Source: Astropecten irregularis
Lineage: Eukaryota; Echinodermata; Asteroidea; Paxillosida; Astropectinidae
DNA length: 64,000 nt
Reading direction: 5' to 3'
NCBI GenBank assembly: GCA_963971285.1
Contig: OZ020244.1
Coordinates: 6,386,001 to 6,450,000, forward strand
Shown here piece by piece: positions 24,401-33,369 of the stretch. The translations under genes were made by a program, and so were the position numbers. The notes beneath the pieces were generated by a model that saw nothing but the letters and a program-made list of their open reading frames with translations, did not search any database and was not told the origin of the DNA. How positions within the stretch are numbered: position 1 is the stretch's first letter; each line of letters starts with the position of its first letter.

Positions 24401-25930
24401 CGAGAGGCAAACTAAGGGGCTCAGCCCGGACCAGTTGCGCAATGACCAGTCAATACTACCCGGGCCCGAAACCCTCCACTACACTTGGCATGGGGCCTAC
24501 ACCCGGCCCCAAAAACCAACACCCAACACGCTGGACATCATTAAAGGACCCTAACAGCGGGGCCTCACAACGACTCCTCTGTCATGGCTACCCGGTGACT
24601 GTTTATACCTTCCCCGATGTGGTGCTACGAAGATGCTCCCTCTCCTTCTCCTACTGATACACCACTAATGGCTATGGCGGACCTCTGCCTATGCACCAGC
24701 TCCACACCAGGCTCCAAGTTTCTTCTACCCGCAGCTACAGGTCTGCTTGGACTACACACGATGGTTTCGAGGACAGCCCTCCCCTCTCAACCTATGTGGC
24801 CAATGCACACACCTCCTATGGGCCACGTTTTACCGAATGGCCCCAAGCACACTACCGTGCATCTACTCACCTTCCTCCTGTCAGTGGTTACGCCTACGAG
24901 GACCAGTGAGATCAGGGCCCTATCGATAGCTGAATGCCACATACGCCGGATGCCACACAGCACTCGACTCCTTCCAACCATAGGCTTCCTCACCAAAAAC
25001 TGATGCCCTGTCTTCGAGCCACCAGACACCTCTGTATCCTCTCGGACATCGCGCTCCGGTGACCCGTCAGGCAAGCTAGGGTGCCACGTCAGGGGTCTGA
25101 AGTGGTACCTAACCCAATCTAAGGACTTGAGAAGGAACCCCTCTCAGCCCTTCACCACTACCACGAAGCCCAGCATCGAAAGTCATGTTTATTCGCTGGA
25201 TCGCCTCGACCGTCAAGTTTGCATGCCCAGTCTGCTCATCTAAACCGGGCCAGCAAACCCACTGATACATCAAGACCCAAGATGTGAGAACAGTCCTATT
25301 TCTGAGTTCTGTCATCAGACATGGACGAGGCAGCATGATGGAAGCGCCCCTTCATTTTCACCTCTTGCTACCTGAGGGACATCCTGCGGAGCGACTTAAC
25401 TCATGTACGGCAGGAAAATCCTGGCTTCACCGACCTGGAAACCAGGATTCCTTCAGGCCTGCTGACAGATGGGCGAGACCTCCACGGAAGCTCTGCCCAT
25501 GGCTAACTGACGATGAGCTTGTGCCCATTATGCTAAACCTGATTCATATCCACCAAACTTTCCTGGCTCTCCATGTAGCCAGCCCACCACCGTAACTCGG
25601 TGCCACTCTGCATATAGTAGTAACCGTCTGGGGTAGGTTGAATGCAGTAGACTCCCCCCACCTGTTGTGGGTTGAGTCTACTAGTTCATACCTACCCCAG
25701 ACGGTTGCGTCCCGCCCGTCCTCCCCACTTCTGGCCTCGAGCCTCCTGGCTTCGAAAAGAAGGACGATCATGGCGGCTATGTTGGTATGCATTGTGGGAG
25801 GTCAGGGTGCACCACGGTTGATCAAGTCTTTTCAGCGAAGCAGCAAATTGGCGCAGGGGAATTTGCATATAGTAGTAACCGTCTGGGGTAGGTATGAACT
25901 AGTAGACTCAACCCACAACAGGTGGGGGGA
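21473..25930 (+). mobile_element. DIRS-type retroelement, decayed, copy 2
   Basis: Same family as the element at 7331-14595, but 4.46 kb long. The left terminal repeat is 21473-21617, the internal complementary region about 25608-25706 and the inverted right repeat about 25752-25930. The recombinase remnant near 25190-25420 has ISCYLRDILRSDL-like frames. No clear RNase H block was found, so the reverse transcriptase part is probably deleted. It sits in an L2/CR1-like element; the two flanks join as ...aaattcaaaaa plus gtccagtc..., with only GTC shared at both borders. This fits DIRS integration, which makes no target duplication. Confidence 0.85.
25190..25420 (+). pseudogene. DIRS recombinase remnant, copy 2
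   Basis: Short frames give WIASTVKFA and, after frame changes, TFxSCYLRDILRSDLTHV. This parallels FTSYMRDVLQSN in copy 1. The catalytic KAHDTR block is degraded, so it is non-functional. Confidence 0.55.
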
Positions 25931-26460
25931 GTCCAGTCTCACAGTGGAAAAAGAATAGGGGAAAATGCATTCAGTATACAAATCTCCTAAACTCTTCCAA
26001 AACTGAGTTTCACTGCAACCATTAATCCGAAGTCAATCAACATAATCTCTTCCATGTCATAGAAAAACTATCAGCTCCAAATGTGACAAAGGCCTTCCCT
26101 ACCCACGACTGCCCGAAAGCACTTGCTGATCGGTTCGCAGATTTCTTCGGGAGTAAATTTGCCAAGCTTCAGGAAGGACTCGTCCATCACTCCTCAGCCT
26201 CCACTAGTTTGTGCACAGGATCAATGCACGAGTTCCTTCAGTTCATTGTCTGAGGTGTCTGAGGATGAGGTATTGACGTCCATCAAATCTGCCATCACAT
26301 CCTGCCCATTAGATCCCCCCCGACCAGCATCTTCAAATAATGCACAAACCAACTGGTATCAGTCATCACCAAAATGGTCAACATTTCCTTATCCTCGGGT
26401 TACTTTCAAACACCACTCAAGCATGCTCAACTGTTTCATGTTTTTTTGTGACTGACAGGA
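25931..26460 (+). pseudogene. L2/CR1-like element, linker and RT start (3' half of split copy)
   Basis: Continues the frame lost at 21472. Blocks read VIEKLSAPNVTKAFPTHDCP, ALADRFADFFGSKFAKLQE and SEVSEDEVLTSIKSA-ITSCPLDP, then a TFKH block. This is the known L2/CR1 stretch FADFF.SKI...L...V...I......SCPLDPLP that precedes the reverse transcriptase. The element stops soon after, with no finger/palm motifs. Confidence 0.75.
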
Positions 26461-26762
26461 CATTTCAACATGAGAACTTGAAAAGACATTTTCAGTCATA
26501 GTATATTCTGCTGGGTATAAATTTCATTCTGAATTGCAGAAAAGAAACCACAAAGCTTATATTAAGCCATTAATACAAAATTATGGAGAATGTTTACTGC
26601 AACATATGGACTCGAGATTTAAGGGCACATTTTGGCTGTGTGAGAATTTTCTCTCTTTGAGGTGTTTTTGTCGCCAGTTCTTGACATGTTTGGTCTCATG
26701 TTCTTGAGACTCTTGGGTGGTATGTATTGGGTTTGGGGGGTTTGGATGGTGAGAGATTCACT

Positions 26763-26953
26763 GGGGCCGATTTCATAAAACTTATGACGAGTCACAGAGA
26801 TTCACTGGGGCCGATTTCATCAAACTTATGACGCGTCACAGAGTTATGACGCATCCTTTCTCTATGGACTCATCACATAGATGTGACATAAAGCTCTGCG
26901 ACGTGTCGCAACTCCATTTGCGACACGTCGCAGAGCTTTATGAAATCGGCCCC
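26763..26953. mobile_element. MITE, GGGGCCGATTTCAT family, copy 1
   Basis: Ends GGGGCCGATTTCATAAA and TTTATGAAATCGGCCCC. The inner part has CGACGTGTCGCA/TGCGACACGTCG stems. The first 44 bp are tandemly duplicated (GGGGCC starts at 26763 and again at 26807). The close relative at 35466-35613 lacks that duplication. Confidence 0.82.
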
Positions 26954-27013
26954 TGGTTCTTTTGAGATCTCTGTGGTTCCTTCCCGAGGTATGCGAGGTA
27001 TGTAGCATCTATT

Positions 27014-27655
27014 TCATCTTATTGATGCTGGGATGACAATCCTTTCGCCTCTGTAGAGTAGTCTGTCTTGTGAGGTAAGTTCATCTCGGATGTGGAAGTA
27101 CGGTCTTGCTTCATCTGGTACTTGTGATTTGTCGTCTGGCCAGCCTCGTATTATGATGGATTTAAGGACTTGGAGGCTGCTGTCATGATTGATAGGGGTT
27201 TTCAGTTCTTTGACTTGATCTTCAGTCATTCTTGGTCCTCTGACTGTGTTGACCTCATCAAAGTCACTTGCTTCTGTTGTCTCTGGCAGATATGCTCTTG
27301 ACAGTAGATCTGCAAGGTGCATGTCTTTTCCTTTGATCCATGTCACTTCTATGTCATAGTGAAGCATTCTCATTAGCATGACTTGCGATCGTCTTGGAGC
27401 TCGGTGGAGGGGCTTCTATACAATTGTTTCAAGTGGCTTGTGATCAATCTGCATGTGGACCTGTCTGCCAAATGTGTACTGGTGAAACCTGTCTAGCGAG
27501 AACAGGATTGCAAGCGGCTCTTTCTCAATTTGAGCGTATCGCTGCTCTGTTTTGGTTATTGCTCTGCTCGCATACGCAATCGGTTGGCCCTCCTGCAGTA
27601 GTGTGGTGCCAAGGCCTGACTTGCTGCATCACATTGTATGATCAGCTCTTTCTAG
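27014..27655 (-). pseudogene. Ty3/gypsy pol remnant (RNase H and linker)
   Basis: On the minus strand the frames give KELIIQCDA, KSGLGTTLLQEGQPIAYASR and FHQYTFGRQV, then HKPLETIV, stop, KPLHRAPRR, LHYDIEVTWIKGKDM and HLADLLSRAYLPE. This is the RNase H domain of a Ty3/gypsy polyprotein with its DA, EKE, ADLLSRA landmarks and the start of the linker to integrase. Breaks seen are one base missing just after QCDA, a stop after ETIV and a stop after IPASIR. Reverse transcriptase and integrase are absent. No LTRs were found nearby. Confidence 0.85.
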
Positions 27656-28600
27656 GAGGATTTGTTCCTTTGTTACACATCACAAACGTAGCACAAAACT
27701 CCACAACAGTCACGATAAACACAGCAATAAACACATGTACAACATTTAAAATTGACGGATAACGATCACAAGTACAGATTAAAAAGGATTTTAAAATTGA
27801 AATGAAGCAAGTTTTTAAAAATGGCAGCCCCTTGCAAGAGCGCCCTCAATGGTATATACCATGATACCAGGTGGGTGTGTAAATTCATAGCAATCACTGT
27901 GTTTCTCCATCACTTCAAAGAAATATGTGAATTGCTATTAACAATTTGATGACCGAATCCGACAACAGATGTGAAGCAGCTGAAGCACGGGGTCTGCTCC
28001 TCCAGCTCAGATCATTCAAGGCTATTCTCACCATCAATCTACTCTATGATGTCCTGGGAAAGTCCAACCTACTGTCACTGACTCTTCAAGACTCTTCAAG
28101 ACAATTGACGTAGTCTTCATAGTCAAAGAGGGCGCCTGTGTGCAGCTTTCTAGCCAGGCATACAATAGGATATCAGGCCGATACGCTGTGAACAAATTCC
28201 GATATGCTTGAAGTTTTCCGATATGCAATCGATACGCTTCAGATTTTCCATGACAAAAAAAACCCCAATTTTTGCAACATATTTTGTTATACAACATGCT
28301 GAAAATCGTAGAATTTTTTGATTACTGCAAAAGGCACCCAGATATAGGCAGTTAAAAGCGAAAAAAAAGGGCCACCTTTTTGGTCGTAAAGCGCCGAACA
28401 CCGCTGTACTGCACTGCAGCGTAAAAAATACACAGCGCATACGGGCAACAGAGCTCACTCAATGGCACACACATCTCGATCGCACGGTGACTACACAGTG
28501 ACCACGCGGTGTCTATGCACGATGCATGGTTTGTTGCGGTCAGAATTAATAGACTTGTCTTGGTCCTTGCAATACTTTAGGTGTGTTTTTTTTTTACGTG
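27656..28600. other. Intron, no feature recognised
   Basis: Mixed-composition sequence with no recognisable coding exon or repeat boundary. Confidence 0.4.
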
Positions 28601-28609
28601 CGTAAGCAG

Positions 28610-28690
28610 TGGGTAATTGTGATGGTGTGAATCTATCGAATGAGGGCGCGCTACGAACAGCGATCGAACGTCTTGGATCAAGACTATGTA
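28610..28690. repeat. Half of the 49050-49215 hairpin family
   Basis: 'gtgatggtgtgaatctatcg' and 'cgaacgtcttggatcaagac' match the right arm of the hairpin MITE at 49050-49215. The left arm is missing. Confidence 0.6.
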
Positions 28691-28802
28691 TGTACAAAAT
28701 GGCTGACCATGCGGTCTGGTGAACGCGAAGTTGAAACGATCGCGAGCATACGTCAAATGTACCAAGCGTTTTCGCTGTAATTATACCGGTAATTAGAGTT
28801 AA

Positions 28803-29217
28803 TGTAGGTTTTCTGGGTCATTTTCGGCAAATGAGCGGCCAATTTCATTTTCCCGCCTTCGTGTTGACATGATTTTGCATCCGGTTGAAACCATCACTCG
28901 ATTTCACCATGGACTTTGCATCTGTATTCATATAGCAACAACACAACAGTTGTTCAGTTCAGCCATGCAAAATCGGCATTCAAATTTCAATTTAGCACGC
29001 TGGCAAATGCCGTTGCGAATTTGATTGCTGTTCCAATGGAATTTTGAATTGAAAGGCGATTCTTTTTACTCGCTTGACGCTTGTTTACATTTGCTTGCAG
29101 ATGAAGTAAAATCGAATGACTATTTGGAGGTGCCTTGCAGTTTCACGTGAAATGGAATGACGCACGCAGCATTTAAAATATCCGCTAATTTGCCGAAAAT
29201 GACTGGGAAAACCTATA
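28803..29217. mobile_element. TTAA-flanked MITE
   Basis: Ends TGTAGGTTTTC and GAAAACCTATA extend to about 38 bp of inverted repeat (both contain TCATTTTCGGCAAAT or its complement). TTAA stands at 28799-28802 and 29218-29221, as expected for a piggyBac/Kolobok-type non-autonomous element. Confidence 0.7.
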
Positions 29218-29221
29218 TTAA

Positions 29222-30040
29222 TTATTATCAATTGTATTCATTATTTTGTTTGTTCGTTCACACTACTTTGTTGCATTTTTTTAAAACTAATAATGCACTA
29301 TAAAAAGTATAGGAATTGAAATGAAAATTTGAAAGGTTCTCCCAAAAGGTTTTTCAAAAACCTTGGGATAAAAAAATGAAAATTTGGATCCATTTCAATA
29401 ATCAATCATACCTCTAAATGGCCTAAGATTGCACCACAGAGCATCTAGAATCCAAAATTTTCCGGGGCCCTTAAGCGGGCCCTGCAACCCACGCCGCAAA
29501 GGCTTCGTGCTACGCGATCGCCAGCTCCATCTTTGAAAAATGCCCCTATCCTTTTTTATCCTGGCTAGAACCCTGCCTGTGTGCAAACCGGCAGCCATTT
29601 CACGGCTCTCGTTTTTTAACCTGTTTTAATTAGTTTCACGTTCTCCAACGTCATTTTGTTCTTGCCAGTTTTTAGCCTGAATGCATTGTGTTTGATGTTG
29701 TGAAACTTGTGCTGTTTAACTTTGCGATTCTCCGGTGAACCCAGGACCTGGTCAGCCATTGAGACCTTCACTGTGTCACACTCATGTGCGTCTGAACAAC
29801 AGGACCTTCTTTTCATGAGCACTGGTTTGGAACGCTAAGGTATAGTCCTTAACAGAGGAAGCTTGCCGCTCGGATGGAGATCAATATTGTGTGTGCCTTG
29901 TTGTACATACTGTGTACATGGAATGGTAACTTTGCTGTCCACAATGGCGTCCCTATCAATCATGTTTCTCCCTGCTACAACATACTACATGGCAGGGGAT
30001 TTCATATAAAGCTGCCATAAGCTATTACCCAAACTCCAGT
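29222..30040. other. Intron, no feature recognised
   Basis: No supported coding or repeat feature. Open frames on the minus strand at 29395-29822 have no recognisable match. Confidence 0.4.
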
Positions 30041-30765
30041 GCAACCTTCAGCCTCCCAATAATATGTTGTGGCAACATACACCCGAACCCAGGACCAGGG
30101 GAAGAAGAAAAACCTCAGTTGACACACCAGACCCAAATTTCCTGGCGTTACAGCGCTAAAGACCTGCACCAGATTGGTTCTTCTATCCCCAAGGCCAACT
30201 TATGCCAAGATGTTTGGAACACAATCACTCAACTCAACATCCCAGGCACCTACGATGGGCCATGGCCATACGATTCTCATCATCAACAACCCTTCGCGTG
30301 TGAAAACACCAGTAAGAAGGGAACGCAACATTGCCAATCTTGTCTCCATCCCTGTGACATCTACACGAACAAAAAGTGCACATAAAAGCCAATGGGAGAC
30401 TTTTGGAGAGTGTCGGTCTTGAGTCAACAGCGCACGCGCAAACCATGCTTGCACAATTGTGAGCATGCGCGCGTTGTATTGCGCGTGCCTGCGCGTGCGC
30501 TGTTGACTGAAGACCAACTCTCCAAAAGTCTCCCATTGCCTTCTTTTTTCCTCTGCAACGCATGCTCAGCTGGCAACAAACTTAAAGAACTAACTTCTAT
30601 CGTACTGCATCATGATATCGATGTGTGTGCCATCTCGGAGACATGGTTTAGGCACGACCTACCCCTAGAGTTGGTCTCCATACCAGGCTACTCCATGTTT
30701 GCCAAGTCTCCTCAACATCATGATCTTTTTAATAAACCATTTTGAATTGAATTGAATTGAATTGA
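30041..30765 (+). pseudogene. Truncated L2/CR1-like element with 2A-like motif
   Basis: Reads CGNIHPNPGPG near 30068-30100, which resembles the D(V/I)ExNPGP 2A consensus but with N and H at the first and third positions. Then comes a linker and the endonuclease start (KLKELTSIVLHHDIDVCAIS, ETWF, SIPGYSMFAKS). The element jumps from there to aataaaccattttgaa and four TTGAA repeats (30741-30763), which look like a 3' end. Endonuclease remainder and reverse transcriptase are lost. A MITE at 30394-30534 interrupts the ORF before the endonuclease. This family used a 2A-like N-terminus as described for some non-LTR elements of sea urchin and lancelet. Confidence 0.7.
30394..30534. mobile_element. 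MITE, GGGAGACTTTTGGA family, copy 2
   Basis: Same ends and GC-rich arms as 6443-6581. Flanks read gccAAT and ATtgcc, so the pre-insertion site was again CAATTG with AT duplicated. It lies in the 2A/endonuclease linker of the surrounding L2/CR1-like remnant. Confidence 0.82.
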
Positions 30766-30897
30766 AGACCTTGACCATGGACGAAACATCCAAGCTAATA
30801 CCTCACACGACTGATTCAGGCCATTAAAACTACACACTGAGCGGGTTGTGATGGTCTGAATCAGTCATATGAGGACCAAGACTACTACAGCGGATGT
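30765..30897. mobile_element. Hairpin MITE, relative of 49050-49215
   Basis: Contains cacgactgattcaggccat and its near inverse atggtctgaatcagtcatat, with outer arms gaagaccttg and ccaagact. It is shorter and more diverged than the copy at 49050-49215. Confidence 0.6.
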
Positions 30898-31084
30898 ATA
30901 CCACACACAAAAATGAATGACATGAAAAACTCGTGTAGAAATAAAACTTTTTGGTACGAATATTAACTTTTAAAAATCTTAGATTAATGATGATTTGAGA
31001 CAACAAAAAATGAAACTATAAAATATATAATTTACCAAAATTTTTGAGCTACTCCATTTAAAATTACTACAATGGAGATTCGCG

Positions 31085-31169
31085 GTAGAGGTGTAATAAT
31101 TATGTTTCTGTATGAAAGTCGGTAGTTTTTGTCCATTCCCCTCAGGTTTGAGTTAACAAACTTTTACTG
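31085..31169. mobile_element. Single end of the CAGTAAAAGTTTG family
   Basis: Inverted relative of the left end at 48682. It shares aacaaacttttactg, the gggaatggacaaaaa complement and the catacagaaacat complement, and is followed by TA. No partner end was found. Confidence 0.6.
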
Positions 31170-31295
31170 TACTTTGAAAGTTGACAGTTAACAGTTATAC
31201 TGATGATTGTTATCTGATGGTTTTGGTCTGTGCCAAATAAATAGTTAATAGTTGTTATTGATGTAGGTTCGGTCACCGCTTGTTGTTTATAAGAC

Positions 31296-31342
31296 CCCAT
31301 CCACCCCACCCACCCACAAACCCACCCACCCCCCAAACGTCC
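31296..31342. repeat. C-rich simple repeat
   Basis: Runs of CCC and CCCC separated by A or AA (ccccatccaccccaccca and following). The minus strand is G-rich with at least six GGG runs, so it could fold as a G-quadruplex. Confidence 0.7.
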
Positions 31343-32238
31343 AAAAGAAAAACAAATACCCCGCAGAAAAATTATCCCATACATGACCCTTGGATCATAT
31401 CCTGATTTCATGAGCATTAACACTCCTCTTCTATATGACTTTTGTCGTCTTTAGAGTAAACAATGTAACTTTCTGTTCAGACACAATACACACTTTATGG
31501 GTGTCACACTTTTATTGGAAGTGATGACCCCCGGGTGGGAAATTCAAACACAATTAAATATCAAACAAATGAAGGACAAAATAGAGACAAGAATTTGACC
31601 TTGAACAGTTCTATTTACAATGTCTATTTACAAATATTTACAGGAACAAATTAAGGCATATCATAATGGCTAGTGTGACGTGGAAAATAGATACATACAA
31701 TAAAACAAGTAACTTATTGAATTGGTTTGTTTCAAGCCTGGTCGTTGAAAACGGTTGATCTGTCGTTCACAAGTTTTAGCTTCAACTTAGCAACATCTTG
31801 GATTCAGATTGAAAACAAAGGTATTTTGGTCAAACGACGATGAGGAATTAAATTATATAGGCTGTTAAACTTATAGTTTTAAATTATAGAAGATGTTACG
31901 TTGTGGTGGTAACGTGGCGGTCACGGACTGTGCGTGCCTGAGCTGCGCGGGCCGCTTCGGTTCGGACTGGAGGGTCCAACACCGTGCGTGTCTCAGCGCC
32001 TCAAAGTGCTTCAGCTCGGAAAAGTTCGGAAGTTCAGTCAGACCGGGCACAGGTTACATGAAGCCCAAAGGTTTGGCCATGTGTGATGAAAAAATAATAC
32101 CATCCCAGTGGACTTTAAACGTTAAAATAATACCATACAAAAATTTATTCAACCATGTCAAACTGTATGAAAAATGTTGAACCCCTTTTTTGTCATTTCC
32201 AGCAGACTCTTAAAATATTTATTCTAACGATGTTTCAG
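31343..32238. other. Intron before third visible XPC exon
   Basis: AT-rich sequence with a short GC-rich patch at 31905-32045. It ends in a tttcag acceptor at 32238. No repeat family recognised. Confidence 0.45.
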
Positions 32239-32359
32239 GTCAATTGCATCATTTAAAGTGAAAGAACAGGACTCCAGTGACACAGGAACACTAAATTCTG
32301 ATGTTATTTCTCAATGCATGGAAGCTATGTTAGTTCCTAGTGAGTGGCATCTTATCCAG
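32239..32359 (+). CDS. xpc: XPC exon (internal, partial CDS)
   Basis: 121 nt, acceptor gtttcag, donor gtaagt. The first base completes the Trp codon begun at 18886; then 40 codons run SIASFKVKEQDSSDTG ... VISQCMEAMLVPSEWHLIQ and end in phase 0. Human XPC has KWFIGTFTVNAEL followed by a variable loop and a segment ending ELVHI. The pattern K-W-x-I-x-x-F-x-V at the start and the length to the next conserved block agree. The match alone is weak; correct order, a phase-2 junction and good splice sites make it convincing. Confidence 0.78.
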
Positions 32360-32404
32360 GTAAGTCAAATCCGAATTCTCTGATTTACTTTTAAAATGGA
32401 ATAG

Positions 32405-33150
32405 GTCTACTTCACTCCTCTTACCTGTAGAGCCACTACTTATGCATATTTCCCTAGACGCTAAGAATTAGATACAACAGCGCCCCCTATCCACCTACCC
32501 ACAGTGCCCTGCGGCATGAATGCCACGTAAGCGTCCTCTTTTCTCTTAGCGTCAGGGCGGAAGGGCGTGTTTTTTGTTCTCTCCGCTTTCTACTCATGCA
32601 AGCAAAGTTTCATATTAAAGGTATTTTGTGTTATAACGTGTGTAGAGTTTATTATTTATTTGTGTGTGTTATAACTGTTGTTGTGGTGCGGTATGAAGAG
32701 AGTAGATAGAGCAGGTTCCGCAAATCCTGGGGACAAAAGCCACCCCCCAGGGCGGATATCTGTGCTCTCGTGTACGGACTCTGCCGGGTACACCCCGTTA
32801 CCCGAGCAGCAGTCCCCTGCCCGACAACCCCAGCCCCAGCAGGCCGGGGGCGCGGGTAGTTCTGTCGGCCCGGTCCCCGTCCGTGATCAGCTCTGACGGA
32901 ACAAGGAAAGTACATGCAAAGGGTGGTTCTGGCAAGGTTACCATAAAACCAGCCTTCTCTGCAAGAGCCAAACCCAAGAAAGGCGCTTGTCAGGGTAAAC
33001 GCAGTTCGTCCGTGTTCCCTGAGCTGCGCCTTCTGCACCTCTGGACCCGGGGCAGTCCCAGCAGACTGACCGCCGAGGCTCCGCTGAATTGGTGCACCCT
33101 CCACGGGTCGCCAAAGCGGAATTCTATTAGTAGCGCCCTCTCTAGTTCAG
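32405..33150 (+). mobile_element. DIRS family B fragment (terminal repeat and ORF1 start)
   Basis: Starts gtctacttcactcctcttac, which is laid out like the DIRS ends at 7331 and 21473 (both begin GTCTACT and contain TATGCAxATTxCCC). It continues into GC-rich ORF1-like sequence (cgtgtacggactctgccggg, gagcagcagtcccctg) that is shared with 47113-48170. The RT and recombinase parts are missing. A gag-like ORF1 is inferred from position only. Confidence 0.6.
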
Positions 33151-33369
33151 TTTTATCCAGTCGTGTTCCTGTAATAGTCCGGTGCAATCCTTACCATGCA
33201 ACTTACATTACTAAAGCACTGTGACGATTCTAGGCACTAGGCTAGCGACCGATCTGGCATTTGCATTCAGCTTTTGCTATTTAAATGATCGTTGTGTTTC
33301 TACAATCGCTGTCAAAATTTTTCGAGTAATTTTGATGAGATTGAATGTCTGCAAAGTGATACATCCACA

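Noticed and set aside
27394-27762. 122-codon + strand open frame
   Set aside because: It is antisense to the gypsy RNase H remnant on the minus strand.
32652-33104. 150-codon minus-strand open frame
   Set aside because: GC-rich ORF1-like region of a DIRS fragment that reads on the + strand; the antisense frame has no match.
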